Assembly (NCBI GenBank): GCA_022376465.1
Contig: JACDTU010000019.1
Coordinates: 310,001 to 374,000, forward strand
From: Cubamyces lactineus
Taxonomy: Eukaryota; Basidiomycota; Agaricomycetes; Polyporales; Polyporaceae
DNA: 64,000 bases
Direction of reading: 5' to 3'
Shown here: positions 24,470 through 38,956 of the stretch, one piece after another
Numbering within the stretch: the first letter of the stretch is position 1
Layout of the letters: each line of letters begins with the position of its first letter
Program-made: the position numbers and the translations under genes
The notes under the pieces: model-generated
Told to the model about the DNA's origin: nothing
Database searches by the model: none
What the model saw: only the letters and a program-made list of their open reading frames with translations

Positions 24470-27400
24470 CTTCTCGGGTCATGTGCCGCGTCCATTACGG
24501 GTCGTCTTCCCATGCGCCCACCGTTCGCAAGACTCATGATCACGACTCTCTGCCACTCCCCGTCCTGCTCCTACCTCTTCTGTACAGACCAGAACTCAAC
24601 GGCCTGACTCGCTCGGCGGTCGGAGCTCCGTGCGCACCAGCTCGGGCAAATCGACATCCTCGGAATGCTTGCGCAGAACATCGAGACGTGCTAGTGCTGT
24701 ACCTGCTCCTCGACACACCCCTGCACGCTCGCCTTCGTTGAATGCGACAGGGGCGGTTAATCCCACAGGTCGATATCGCTCCGATGATAGCACGTACCCG
24801 GGCCCTCGTCCTGTTCTCCATCCATCCACCGATGACAACCGGACGCAAGCTCCTCCCCCGACTCCGTTCGCGATCGCGTCGATACAACCCCACTTCGTAC
24901 GTACCTCTCCTCATCGGCAACTCACGTCGACAGCCAGACTCGCAGCCAAACCCTCACACGTCTCTGCCGTCATCGCAGCCCCTCAGGTCCTCGTCCACGC
25001 GCAGCCCTTTCTCGCTGACATGCCGGCACCGTACCCGCATTGGCACACGTACCCACGCCATCCACACACACACTCAGGTACCTGGACTATCATAGTACCC
25101 CCGTGGCACGCGCCGCGAGGGCCTCCTATCAAGCTAACAAAACCCCCGCAACTCTACAACCACACACTCTGTCATCTCCAGGGCGAGAGAAGGACGCACT
25201 GGCAGCGGCGACGAGCCACGACAGCAACTCACGTCTGGCCGCCCGACGCAGAGGCGCGCAGGCCGCATGTATTATCGGCGAGTTCGGTGACGAGGCCACC
25301 TCGCAGCAGTGTGCTGCGTGCCGCGACGGTCAATCCCACTCGCCCGCCGATGACAAACAGCCTGCTGCCACCGACCGACATGGAAGACAGCCCATTTCGG
25401 CAAGCACAAGGGAGACACAGGGCTGATCGCCACCGCACACGCGCCACGCGCCATGCGAAGGCCCGCAAATGGAGGGCTGCAGCTAGACCAGGAGAGGCAT
25501 TCCATTGCCTGCCACAAGGAGACTATCAGCGATACCAGGGAGACAATCAACCCCCACGTCCACAACGTCCACTGCCCGACACCCTCCCAGCTGCCTGCGG
25601 GGGACTATCTTGGACCCCGCCAGGGACGCGACGGGCACCACGCTGAGTCGCCCGCCGCCGACGCGCCGCTACGGTACCGATGCCGTACGCACCCCGCGAG
25701 CATGTGCTCCGTGCGCCCCCAGGACGTGACGCGGGGCATTTAGTGCGGACCACATCAGCCAGGCAGGCCTCTCGCTTGAGCCACTGTCGTATCCTGTCAT
25801 CGCCCTGTCAGCGTTGTGGTTCTGTCAATCCCCCCGGACCTTGGCACTCGAGCTTGAGCTTGAGCTTGTACGTCCACCACGCCTTGCTTGGCGACCTCCT
25901 TGCCTGCCAGTCTGCCATATTCATAGTCCCACCGGTGGCCGGCGACGCCCCTCGCGTCCACTTGCTCGTGCGCGTCTTGTCGGAGTCGCTCCTGCGTGCG
26001 CGGAGTTGTAGGTCATCATCGAGAACGTACAGACTTCCCAAAGACCCTGACGCACGCAGGCTAATCCCGTTGCGGCGGTGGCGAGTGCGTGGGAGGCCAC
26101 GGTGCACGAGAAGGAGAAGAGGCGGAGGGAACGATAGCACAACGTCCAAGCAGACGACCGTCGACCTTCTAGGTAAGTGCCTAGTATGGAGAGCGTCGCG
26201 TTCGCTATCGTCTCCCGATGTGCGCGCTCTTCGCTAGCGCATCTGCATCCGCGTTCGCATTCGCATTCGCATCACTTTACTCCCTTCCCTCTGTTTCCTG
26301 CGTTGTTCATCCTACCTTCCACCTTCCACATCCGAGCACCCAGGGCTCTGATCGCGCGCATCGAGCGTCGCATGTCCGTATCCAGGCCCGACTCTTCCCA
26401 GTGAGCACGCCGCGTCGCGACCACCAATGTATCCTCCGGCGGTCGGAAGCGAGCGAGAGTTCACGAATCGACGCATCGACGCATCATCGACGACGTCGAC
26501 AGCCGCATCGACGTCCGCATCTTCGCTGCGCCGGTCCGCCCTCGCATTCTAGCCTACAGCTATTCGTGTCCTCGCGTCATCGGACCATGTGCCCATGCGT
26601 CCATGTGTGCACGCGCGCGCTCTCCGCCTCTCCTGCTTCACCTACCGCGTTCCCAGCACGGAACGCGTCCCTGCTTCCCGCTTCTAAGTTCGTATGATGC
26701 ACACACGTACTAGATGTACGAGCCGAGCCGTCCACGAAGCTCGCGCTGTCGACGTCGACGTCTGCGTCTGCTGTCGCGCCGCGGCGCGATGATCTCCCGA
26801 GAGAACGCCAGCGATCGCACGGACCACGATGCACGACTCGGATGCACGCTCTTCGATGAGGTGTGTCGTGAACTTTCGGACGGGAGGGCAGGAGGGCCAC
26901 GCTGCAGCTCACGAGTACGATGTCCTCATCGTCCTCGCCCACTGCTCCAGGCCTCGAGCTCTGAATTCCCCTGTATCTCTCAGCGACCTGACCTGATCTC
27001 AGCCTCGCATCAAAGTACGGCGTCCACCAACCTCGTACGTCCGACTCGGGAGCACCTAGATCTGTCGAGAGGGATCGTCGCTGCCCGCGCCCGCGCCAGC
27101 CCACCGTTACGTCCATCCTGGTCCTGGTCCTACCTCCCTGCCACCCTCCCCGCCTCGGCTGCATCATAACGGCGACTGCACATCATCATCCGCACGCCGC
27201 GCGCGCGCACGACACCATCGCCTCCGTGCCTGCATTTATGAACGTCTCCCTCACCACTGGGCCCTCAACGCCATTCGCGGAACTGCATCTACCCTACTAG
27301 CTATACTCTATAGCACTCATCCGCTGCTTCCTCTGGTGCCGAGCACGCGCATACGCACTCCCTGATCGTCGCTCTGAGCCCTGGGGCTCGCGATCGAGTC

Positions 27401-30400
27401 TGTACGTACGCGCGCATTCAGTCCACAGTACGTCCGTCTCTCTATACCCAGCTGAGCAACTCCACGCGTCGATCATGAACGCGAGGCTCGTCGTCGCCCA
27501 AGTGAGCACTCCGCCAATTCATCCCCCCCTCCCCGGCCCTCGTACGCCCTTCTCAGTTCTGTTGCGTCATCGCACACGTTCACGCCCACGCCCACGCCCA
27601 TGCCCATGCCCACGCCTTACCGACGAGTTGACAACTCCGCGACTCCGCGACTCCGCGAATGGGGCGTGCTCGCAGCGCAGCGCCGCAGCGGACTCGGAAT
27701 GTCTAAAACGACATCTAACTAAAGTATAGCTGCGCAAGACCCCATCGATCCCTCGCCTGCTCTCCAGCCTGAGCTTCGTCCCCAGGGTGCAGCCGAGCTG
27801 CTTCTCCCGCGCGGCCGCACGCATGGCACGGCACGACGCGGCAGCGCCCTTCGTCCTTCATAGACTGAATGGGATCTTCGCGCTCCAACGTCATGCTTCA
27901 GCACCACTCCGAGTCCGAAGTTCGAGCCACGCTATCTGCAGTTACTCCGCTGGAAGCGACTCGCCCCTATCGTTCCAAACTAGCTGTTCCCTTCCTCCTT
28001 TGGGGCGATATCGCAGTATCACGACGTCCTGCGTGTTGTGCACCGCAATAGCGTAATGACGTCCGCACGGAGACTCGCTGCGCGTCGCGGAGCGTGTCAC
28101 GAGCTGGAAGATCTGCGCTCGGCCTACGCTGTGGGTCAATTCAGGGCACTCTCGCTCAAAGCCTAGTAACATCGTCGATATGGCGAAGAGTCAAAATGGT
28201 GACGCGATGCAATAACGGGCAGCTTTTGGTGTTGTGCCGCACGTCCGCCGTGTATTCCTCCCTTGTATGTAAGACTGTGAGTATGTCATGTTCTTTCGCA
28301 GAAGACTTGCTGAAGGCGAGACAATGCTCAATGCGCACGACCTCAGCACGTCGTACGGGGAAACAGCAGCATGCTCGAGAATCCGCATTGACTTACACCT
28401 GTGCGTTCCTAATCCCCGCCGACGCACCGCACCAACGCGTTCCCGCTGCTTCATTCGCGTATAGTTCTCCGCGAGCTAGAACACAGTAGAACACACCACT
28501 CAACCGCACCGCACACACATACGCCCACACCCCTATCGTTTCCACGCACACGCTCGGAACAACCAGAGACACGCCCTTTCTGATAACACCGCAGCCGCCC
28601 CTCGCGAGACGCCGCGACCACTCATCACGGTCAACTTCTTTGTGGTATCGAAGGGCGTCGACGCGAGACGCAACACACCTGCGACCACTATATCACTGCG
28701 CGCCAGCTCGGAAGTGAAGTGGATGCGCACAGCTCGCGGTTGTTATGGTCGCCTTGTTTCGTTGGTCAAAGCGCGTCGCAACGCGCAGGACCACATTCTG
28801 ATGCTAACTCTCCCCCAAGCGCGTACCGTACACACGCACTCAATATCACATCGTGGCAAATACAAATCCCGCACCCACCCGCGCGCTCCGTCTCCCCAGT
28901 ACCTACGCGTCTCAACTTCCTCGGACCCTCTGTTCGTTCGATCCTCTCGCAGCTAGCCACCCTCCTTCTGGTCCTTCTGGCAGACGTCCAAGTGCGACAC
29001 ATCCACCGCCGACCGCGCGCCTGCGCCGTATTCCTGCGCGCCGCGGCGCATAACGCCACCACTGTGGTATGGCTTCGCATCTCCTCTACACCGACACTGG
29101 ATGCACTTCTGCGGCTCGGCGACACCACCACCATCAATCAATTCGCCCTTGCACCCCCGTACCACTCTGGCCAGCTCTCACAGTGTCTTGGCTCGGACTC
29201 TGTTGAACTTACGTCCTGCGGCATAGCACCTCCACGGGCCACGGCGTAGTACCACCGCAGATTTTCGCGTTCCAGCCTGAGGCGAAACGGGTATCCTAGC
29301 ATTCGCCATACGCGCAGACATACGCATACACTGCCATATTCGTTCCACTGCGACGCACCTCGGGGCTGTCTGACTTGCTTTGCTATGGTCCAGAGAATCT
29401 GATAGTTATCGACTTTGCCAATAACCACTGGCAATCATGGCACGCACGTGTAAAGTTCACGTTCTCGATCTGAGGAGGATGCCTTCCTAGCTGTGGCGTA
29501 TGTAAAGTTCAAGCATCTCAAGTATACCCTCGTCTACATGCCTATCGCGTGTAGTGTACAATCTCATCGCTTTCAAGTGTCTGCTTGAAACAGCTCGGGG
29601 CTTCGTTCGCGTCTGCCTAGGAGTTTCCTCTGCGATGCTAGCGACGAAACACCAGTACATCCATAGTGCAATATGCTAGAGGCTATGCGGATATACTGGG
29701 ATTTTGACATTCCACGATTCTCTGCGGGGTAATACCTACTATCGCGAAAACACTGCCTTGTCCGCCCATGTTTCGACGAATTCCAGGGCTGTACCTAGTT
29801 GATAACGAAAACCTGCTTGAACTGTATCGCTAGGCAACTTTTTTGAGCTCCTTCGATATTCCTGGTTTCCAAGACCCTCTTGCGACTCATCATACCATGC
29901 ACCACCGCTCCCGCGCGCTCTCTCGGAATGCTGCACTACCATAGCTACGGATGCTATCCAGCGCATGCACTTCACTCAACAAGACACATAATAGGCCCGA
30001 GTCCCATTCTCCAAGATCGGCGCTGCTTCTAGCTCTCCAAACGGCAATCCCACCAATACCCAGTCACTTCCTATTGTCCTGTGGTCCGGCCTTTGCACCC
30101 GACGTCCACGCCAGCCCACTACTCCCGTACCCACGCGCTCGGCGTGCCAACCTCCGACTCGCTGCGCCTCCTTCAAGCTTCAAGCTCCGCCAGTCATAGT
30201 CATGATCACTGCTTCCTGCTTCCTGCTGCCCGCTTCGACCCGCTTCAGTTCCCGCTTCCGCTTCCCCGCACGTCCAGCTACCCAGCCCACCGCACACCGC
30301 CCGCCACATGCGTCGCACCCACGCGCCCGGCCCAGTCCACATTCCTAAGGCTACTAGCACCTTCCCGCGTGCAGTGTCTAGATCCTGCATGTACCAGTTA

Positions 30401-33400
30401 CGCCTGCCTCAAGAGTCAGGACCAAGGCTCGGCGTCGGGCTTCGGGCTTCGACGTTCCATGCTCCGTCGCCACGGTGTATCGAGCGTGTCGCTCCGGGTC
30501 TGAACTTGAATGCTCTGGACTTCTCGTCCGACCCAATCCCTGTGAGGCTTGAGGTCTAAACGCGGACGTTTTGGCGCTACGCGATTGAAATGTTCCCCTA
30601 GAGTCCAGAGTCCAGATGCGTGAACCGGTTAAACAAGGTTCATTGCACAAAAACGACCACAACGAACGGCGTCGAGCCGCGCGCTACACAGGGCGATCCT
30701 ATTACCTCAAGCTGCACACCCCTCTACGCGTCCCTACGTACAGTACGCTCCACCCTCCATTCCTTCCATCCGACGCAATTATAACCCGTTCGGATCTGGT
30801 AGGCCCGCGAGTCCCAGGCTACCCTCCGGGCCTAGGAGGCTCGAAGCAGCTTGCACCTATACACCGGACTTGGCATGCGCAGGCGTGTCAAGGCCAAGCA
30901 GTGTGCCGCAGTTACGCCGAGAACACGACCGCCGGTGGGGTATAATACACGTATTTACCGGCCGTCCTTGCCCGAACGGCTCAATCCAGCAAACTACACT
31001 TTGAAGCATCGCAGGAACCTATGATGTTCAAAGTACGTGGCGCAATGCACGAACAAAAATCCCTCAAGTCGGGCGCTGAGATCCTCGACCATGGTGACTC
31101 AGCAGCCACTCATTCATTCATCCCGTCGTCCACCTTCTCACCTCCGTTCCAATCTCTGGCCCTCGCCTACCGATGCGAATGGCCGCTGACTTGGCAGCCG
31201 CGCGTCGAACGCCCAGCCTGGCAGATCTACACACACCCATGTATCATGTGCCAGAAAGGCTTAGATCGGGGTTCAACCGCGTACATTCACGCTCGGCGGA
31301 CGTCCAAGGGCCCTGCGTGGCCTCCCTAAGCCTTGGCTGCGTGCTCCATGCAAAGGCACGGCGCTCAGCGCTCAGCGCTCAGCATCCAATGGACACCGTC
31401 CAGGAACCCCGGATGATTCCCGGCACGACGTTGTTCGGAGCGGCAGGATATGACATACATGCAGAGTCATCAATCGAGTGGCGAGCAGGTCAAAGGGGGA
31501 CCTGACGACTAAAAACGGTACCGCACTCTCCATTCTGCCAGTGTGCCGTGATCGTGTACTTCTGTCGTCTATACCACACTGACATGATGCACGGGCACCT
31601 AGGATTGGCAATCACGCTCGCATCTGTTGCGGCCGACGACCCCATCCCAGTGGCATCCCGTCCCTCTGAATCCCAGGGACCATTCATCGGATCGGACTCG
31701 GCCTCGGACGACATGCGTCACGGCTCTAATTGTGCTGTGAGCGATCTACACAATACGGCGGATGACATCCAGGACTATCCGAGACGTACGCGAGCGAGCA
31801 TCATTCGAATCGCCTAGCGACGCTCATGTGCATCAGCCAGACGCAGTAATAGCCGTACCGCACCCAAACCCAGAATATCGACGCCCCACAAAAATCCAGC
31901 AAGCGGGGTGCCGTTTTCAGCCTGGCTCGACGGCGGCCGCGCCGACGATGCTCAGCGGCATCGCCCATGCCGGTCCGCGGCGGCGTGGAGCAGCAGCAGC
32001 AGTCAGCAGCCCTGCATTCAAAAGCGACCCGCGCACGCCTCGCATCGTCGCGCTCCGAAAACGGACGAGCATCCGGAAGAAGCACGAGCCGGTGTCCGAG
32101 AACGGATGTGGGCGTACCCGCTTGAGAAAAGGGCTCAAGAGGCGAGGCCGAGAGGGCGGCGGGGGGAGCCTGGATCCCGCGCCGAGCGGGCGAGCGGGCA
32201 GGGTCGAGCGCGAAGGCTAGTCGTAAAGCCGCCGGGCGTATCAGCAGGCTCGAATTGCAGAGAAGAGGAGAGCCTGGGGCGTGTACGGAGCTCGGACGGC
32301 GGGGAAGTGGAGGTGTGAGCGTGGGTGGGCGACTGTGTGTGTGGGCGTGTGTGGCTGGGAGAGGCAGCAGCGCTTTCTCGCTAAGAGTATGAGAATAGGT
32401 GGCTGGGGAGACACATATGTTGCGCAGCGGTGGTGGCGCAGGCGTGTGCTGCGAGGGGGAAATGAAAGCCGCATCATTCGATGGACGTTTGAAGAGGCTC
32501 GTGATGGATTAGCTCTGGTGCAGCTGGTGTGGGCGATATGAAGAGAGGACGCGATGACGTGAGGTTGGAAGACGAGGATCCCACCACCCAGCCGCGCCGA
32601 TCAATGCGACAATCCCTGCCTCCCTCTTGCCTCTTCCGGTCTAGCTCCGCCCGCCAATCTATCCGAACGTAAGCGGTAAGCCGGCGGCTCTTTCCGTTCC
32701 TCGATCGTCTCTCTCTCTTTCCCACGCCCATTTTCTGCCTCCCCTGCCGCCGGAAGGAGGATTGCCCAGCGCCCGCTCGCTTTGGCCCTTGCGTTGCTTA
32801 TGATCAGTGCGCACTTGCCTAGCTCGGCTTCAGTCTGGGATCGCAGCTCAACGCGCTCTGAGCTGCGGCCTCTGGGGGACTCAGAGGGGGGATGGTCGAC
32901 GATACGCACGATACGCAATCCGCTCCCGCTCTCTGCACGCCCGGCCTTCCCAGTATCCTCCAGCTTACGCTTCACCAGCTCCTCTAGCCCGCTCTGTCTG
33001 CACCACCCACCGAATGTCGCCTTTCTGGCGTGCCATACTCTATATCGAGACGGTTCTCCTCGCCTCGGACGCGCTGCGGTGCCTAACAGATGCCTCCATT
33101 CGCATGCACCCTCATCGCCTCCACCTCCACCACTGCTGCTCAGCCGCAAGCTCCATATGGTCTCCTCCCTCCCTGACGCTGGCGACGCGTCAGAACGTCC
33201 ACCGATTGCCGACAGCAGCAAGCCGTCGTTCCTCGTCCCTCGATCGTCTATCCTCCTGCCCGTTTGCGGGCCGATCTAACCTCTTCCTGTAGTTAATGGC
33301 AGGAACGCACCATCGTCCATACCCGTGGCGCAGACGCAGTTACGAGGCGCACAAGGCAGCCTTCCTAGCAGACGGCGCGTTCATCCATGTTCGCTGTCGG

Positions 33401-36400
33401 CTACTTGCCGATGACACGGGACGACGATGCCGTCCATTGCGGTCTTCCTGGTGCTGGATACGGAACGAGACGGAACGGTGCAGTACTTTGTACCCCTTCC
33501 TCTCGGTCGATCGCAGCACGGGCGCGATCCTCACCCGTTGTGCCCTGGATTGCTGCAACGCTAACCCAGTGACCTCCACCAAGGCGACCAAGCTCCAACT
33601 TGTCGCCCACGCCCCAGACCCCAGTGTCCCCGGCTGTCCGCTGTCCCATCGAACGCGCACCGGCATCCTCTCGCCATCCTTCGCTTGCAAACGTTGGTCC
33701 GTGATTATGCTGGCACTCGTCCTAGCGCCGCATACAATACTATGACTCGACGCGCTGCGGCTGCATCGTTCGGACAGAATCGCCGCCGCGGCAGCCCCAA
33801 GATGTGCATGCCAGTTACGCCATTCGAGCACGTCCATACAGTATCCGCAGAACGATGGGCTCACGACGGCATCCGATCTCTCGCCCGCGTCCAAGCTCAA
33901 CCGCGCCCTCGCACGGGCGCGCGGAGGCGTCGCTGGCCGTAAGTTGCCTTCCTCCGTCCCAGAATCGCCTCGTGTCGCTCTTCCAGAACTGCTGCGAGTC
34001 TCCCATTCGAGGACCCTTCCCTCGGCCTCGGGCGGGCGCGCACGCCAGTCCGGCTTCCAAGCGTACTGCCGACGCCCGACAGGCATCGGACGCGGACAAG
34101 GCTCGAAGCTCAGCGTACCCCTCGAGACCTCCGGGACCCTTGCGCGTATCCCTGCTCGAGCTCCGCGGCCGGCCCCTCCTCGCCTCTCCTCCCGGCAATC
34201 CCGTCCACATTCCAGGATCCTCGCGAGATTTGGCTTGTGCTTATGGCAACTCGACGCCGGACCGGATATGCGTATGCGTCGTTCAGTCATGCATCACATA
34301 TCACGTATCACGTATCAGACGTTACCTGTCCACCTATCACGCACATACGCATCCACGCCATCAGACCGACGCTGTACGCTATAGCAGTCTCGAGAGCTCA
34401 GCGAGGCACGTTCAGGCCTCGTAGCCAAGGTCTCTGACAGCACTCCCGTCGCGCGCACGTCGCGACTATTCGCCTCCCCGCCGCGACTTCCGCCCACGTT
34501 TACGTGCGCGCGTCGATGGCATCGTCGCACCGATGCGTCACTACGCCGATGCACCGACGCACCGACGTCTTCGCTGCACCCACCCGCGCGCCCGTCGTCC
34601 GCCGGCTTCCTACGTCTCGCGCTCTCTCGCTCTCTTCGGCTACCTATGCTGCTCCCAGCATAGGCACGCAACTCGCTCTCCGCCCTCCGCCCTCTCTCCG
34701 TGCTCGCTCGCTCGCGCGTGTGCGATCGTATCTCTCGCCATTCTTCCTGCTTCCTACTCTTATCCTCGCCCTTGTACTCAATATGTCGGGCGTCGTGCGT
34801 CGAGCATCGAGAAGCATGCCCGAGCACCCCGAGCCCATCCACCCATCTGCCCACGCGAGCCCCTCGCGATCTCCAATCACCATATATGCTCCCTTGGCTC
34901 CTGTTCTGTTCTGTTCTGTTCTGTTCTATTCTGTCTTCTGCTCCGATGGCGGACGGGCGCGAGCGCGAGTCATGGACGCATCACGCACCACGCGTGCGCA
35001 TCGATCCCGCCACGCCCGCTCGTCACACCCGCCCGCCCGCCCGTCCGCCACCGGCTCGGGAGCCACCACAGCGCGTCCCTATCTGCGCTCGGACGGCGCA
35101 TATTACGCATCACGCATCACGCATCTGCTCGCCACCGCCGACGATCGTTGCGTTGCGTGATGGGGTGCGTGTCCGGGTCAGGACCCTGCGCGCTGCACAA
35201 CTGCATACCTGCATACTGCACGATGTCGCTATCCTGGTGACGTCGGGTGGCGTGATGCGCGATATGCGGGCGCACGACGCACGAAACAAGGAGGCCTGCT
35301 TACCTCTCTTGCCTCTTGCTGCAGTTCTCCCGTTGACGGGCAGGAGTCATCTTGTTTGGTGCAGTGCGACGAGACGGCGCGGGCTCCCAACACGGTAATA
35401 TGTGCATGAGTGAAAATGTGAATACGTGAATACGTGAACGAGGGGAGAATAGAGGATGAGCAGCGCCCTCTCTGTGATATCACAGAGTGTAGGTCACGAC
35501 GAGCTTTTCTATATGCGCAGTTGGTGTATCGTGACGTGCTGCCTCGGAGGCCATACGTACTGCATGCACCCTCTGTCTAGAGTCCTGAGCTCACGCCGAG
35601 CTCGAGACGACGCGTCATGCATCATGCATCAAGGGCTGCTCACTTCCCCAGCAAGATCGTCCCGCCCGCCTGCCCGCGCGGCGCGCGTCCGTCGCGCGAC
35701 CCGCGGGGGCGCGGGCGCGGAGCCCATCATAGAACGCGCTCGGCAGACGGCACACGGAGAACCGGAGTGGCTGTTAGCAGAAGGAGGAAAGGGATTTGCC
35801 TCTCCGAGCTCAGACTGCGCAACACGAAGCGTCGATATTGGCTTCGCGTTCATACGACGCTCATCTGCTCGTTCATAACTTCGTCTTATGCGGCGCGTGG
35901 ATCTCATCCATCGTGGCCGTGGCCTGTGGCTTGTTGCTTGCGGTAAGCGGCTCGGTCATATCGCGTGAATCGTCAATGCACACTGCGCAAGCAGGGCCGC
36001 TCCAGCTTCAGGCCTCCGGTCTCAGCCTCCTAGCTTCTTTGCGCTCTCCGATTCCGACGCGTCCTACCCTGTTGCCACCGTCGCACCTCGCACCTCGCAC
36101 TTGCCACCTCTCGCCTTCTGTCTCCACCCTCGAGTCTCGCACCTCTCATTTCGGCGTATTACCTCTTACCCTTCCTTCATCCCTCATCCCTCATCCTCCA
36201 CCTTTCGTCGTTCCACGCCCTCGAGCTCGGCCTCTCACGCTGCGCTCGATCGCTCGGCCTCTCAGAGCCCCCCAGCACCTCGAGGCGCAAGGGCTCATAC
36301 CCGACTTGCAAGGAGCCACACCTGCAAAACTGCGCCTCGTGCGCGCGCGCGCGCGCGCAGATCGTTTCCCTTCCTGTGTTCCTATGCAAGCACGCCTCCT

Positions 36401-38945
36401 CTCGCGTCTGCGCCTGCGCCTGTGACTGCCTCTGCGCTCGCCCCTCATCATCCGCTTGCTCACAGTGTTTACCCAGTACGAGTCAGCATGAGTGTCCGTG
36501 CCCATGGCGCACGGCGCCACACCGTACACGCTCAGACAGCTCAGGTCTTCGAAGGCGGTGTGCCGACGGCAGCCACATAGGACGCAGGGTCGATGGCGCG
36601 CGAGCCCAGTCAAGTCAGGGTGGGTGTGATATTCAATATCCAATTGTCCGATTGTCTGCGCCTCGCACCTCGCCCCTCGCACTTCGCGATCGTGCTCGCT
36701 CACGTCCCAAGCCCCAAGTTACAAGCCACGCAACATCCACTCGAGAAGCCGCCATAATTCCCGGGATCGCCTCGTTCGTACGCACCAGCAGCACCATCAC
36801 TCTCCTCCCAGCATCTCAGCGGTCCCCGCCCAGGGTATCACGGCGAGACCGCACACTGCAAACACGCATCTCCGCCATCTGGCTCGTGTGGTCCCGCAAA
36901 CGCCCGCCCTAGACGCATTCTATCAACTCTAATCACGATGCCTGCATGTACGCCCCACTCTCGAATCTGGAGTTCGAACATGTACTGGCGTTCATGTCGG
37001 GCACGGCGGCAGCACTTTTGCAGAGCTGAGCGTCAACGCAACAGCACGATCACTCACGACCACCCGGCCGGTCCCCGACCAGGTACGTCGTGCTAGCACT
37101 GGTGCTAGTCCCAGTACGTTATCCCAAACCACACATACGCGCCCATGCCCACGCCCGCGCGCCCGCGCACGAGAATCAAACCGGCGAAGCGGGGGCACGC
37201 TGATATGGGACACCCCGCCAGGACAGGATGGGACGCATCTAGTGCTTCGACGTCCGGCACTTCGCCCAACTGCGACTCTCCTCGCTCAGCGCTCAGGCCC
37301 CAGGCCCCGCGGGCCTCAGGGGCTCGCCATGCATCAACATCACGACCCGCACATAACATAACATAACATATACCAGCGATACGGCACGGACACGCATTTC
37401 AATATCGATATCAAATGGGCTGCATGATCGACGCTCCCCAGCCTTACAGCCCACACCGCGCTCCGCGGGAGCTCTAAACGGTATCACTACCGCTATCAGT
37501 GCTGTACGCTGTACGTGTACGTACCCCGCCCATGGCCATAATGATATACGCTCACTGGCCCATCGCAGAATTTCTATTTGCCATGTGCGCCCGTGTGGCC
37601 CGGGCGCCGGGCGGCCAGCTTGAACCACGCACCGCGACATTGCCATTTACGCCTGAGATGAGAACGGCGTGGTTTAGAGCTTCAGCCTCCAGGCCCCAGG
37701 CCCCAGGCTTCAGGATCGATATCAGCGCTCGCTCGGAACGAATTAGAGCTTCAAGCCAGCGACCGCACGAGCGTCATCGATCCGTCCTGAACCGTCGCCG
37801 CTGTGCATCCTCCGGATCGCACTGCATCCACGATCGGCTCATTGGGCCATATCCGGGAAGGCGTGGACGCACGCGTGGGCTGCCGCTGCCCGGGATGGGA
37901 TGCGCACGAAGCTTGTCAGGCCGGGGAAGCATCTCTGGACGCAAGCGTCCGTTTCTAGCGCTGCGGCCGTGCAGAAGCCATCTCTACGCCTACCGCACAT
38001 GGACGCGCCGGGGAGGCACTCGATTCTCGCGGTGGCTGAGCAAATGCAGACGGGGCGGGTGCATTTCTACGTACGTGCCAATGTGGAAAGTAGGATATGT
38101 GGTGTGGTGGTGATGCCGTGCATGCAGACGTACGTACGTGCGTGCGTGCGCACGTCGTGCCATCCGGCTTGGAAGGAGCTGCGGGCGCGGACGTGGACGT
38201 ATAGCTTTGCGGGGAAATACGGCGTAGGGTGCGAAGGGAGGAAGGGGAAGGTCGAGAAGGCGGAGGCGCGGCCGGTTGAGAGGGCGTTCGCTGGGACGTC
38301 GACGCGGGCGCGAGAGAGCGAGCGAGGGAGGAGGTTGAGGGGAGGAAGGGGAGCGGGTAAGGGCGAGAAGGAAGGATCGGAGAGGGGGGAGGCGAGGAGG
38401 GAGTGAGCAGGAGAAGGAAAGGAAGGCGGAGGATCGGAAGAGGAGAGGGAGGAGGACGAGTCGGAGGAGAAGTGGCCGAGAGAAGGGGAGAGGTTCGGCT
38501 TGTGTTTGTGCTTGTGCGTTTGGGAGGGGAAGGCGAAGATCTGGAATGAGCAAATCGCTATCTATTCCTGTTTCTGTGCCGCAAGGTGGCGAGCTGCGAG
38601 ATCTCCAGGGGCGGCGGGTGGTCTGCCGGGGGAAATACGAGGAGGAACGAGATGAGAGGAGTGATTTGCAGGAGAGGACGGTTCATGCTCGGCGCGATGC
38701 CCGTTCTGGACGGCGGTGGCGGACGAAAGTGGGGATGGCACTGCCAATCTCGCTCTCCAATCTGCTCCCTCTTGCAGCGTGGACCGACAGAGCGGCGTGC
38801 GCATCCTACTCTCTCTTTCTGCGTCTCTCCTCCCACTATAATATACAATCCCTCAGTCATGCATATATACCCCCGCCCCCTCCTCTTGGCCTCCTGCATA
38901 TATTCCCTCCCCTCCCTCTCCCCTTCTCTCCGACCCTCCCCGGCC
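24470..38945. other. Microsatellite-rich, GC-rich gene desert
   Basis: More than 14 kb of GC-rich DNA without a supportable gene. Short tandem repeats are frequent: GCATTC-type units near 26250, CCCACG/CCCATG hexamers at about 27580-27615, GACTCCGC units near 27640, GCGCTCA units near 31365, TGTTC at about 34901-34933, CGTATCA-type units near 34300, a (GC)10 run ending at 36359, CATAA at about 37351-37370 and GTAC/GTGC alternation near 38130. Long open frames exist (for instance 24630-25646, opened by GTG) but are Pro/Arg/His-rich by composition and lack motifs. The right part becomes strongly purine-rich. It may be the extended upstream region of the large zinc-finger gene. Confidence 0.5.
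38230..38540. repeat. Purine-rich (GGA/GAA) tract
   Basis: The plus strand is dominated by GAAGGGAGGAAGG-type sequence over about 300 bases. It is followed, from about 38820 to 39000, by an equally strong pyrimidine bias of CCCTCCCCTCC type leading into the start of the large zinc-finger gene. Such mirror-like tracts can form triplex structures, but no function is demonstrated. Confidence 0.6.
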
Positions 38946-38950
38946 TCTCT

Positions 38951-38956
38951 TATATA
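38951..38956 (+). promoter_or_regulatory. TATA box of the large C2H2 gene
   Basis: TATATA lies 87 bases upstream of the ATG at 39038, inside a CT-rich promoter. Further TATA-like motifs occur near 38835-38870 and 38898, so transcription may start at more than one place. Confidence 0.45.

Noticed and set aside
24630..25646. 338-codon open frame on the plus strand
   Set aside because: It opens with GTG, is Pro/Arg/Thr/His-rich as expected from GC-rich repeats, has no recognisable motif and overlaps equally open frames on both strands.
24470..38945. Possible CRISPR-like or satellite array
   Set aside because: Repeats are short simple-sequence units with no constant spacer pattern, in a eukaryotic genome.
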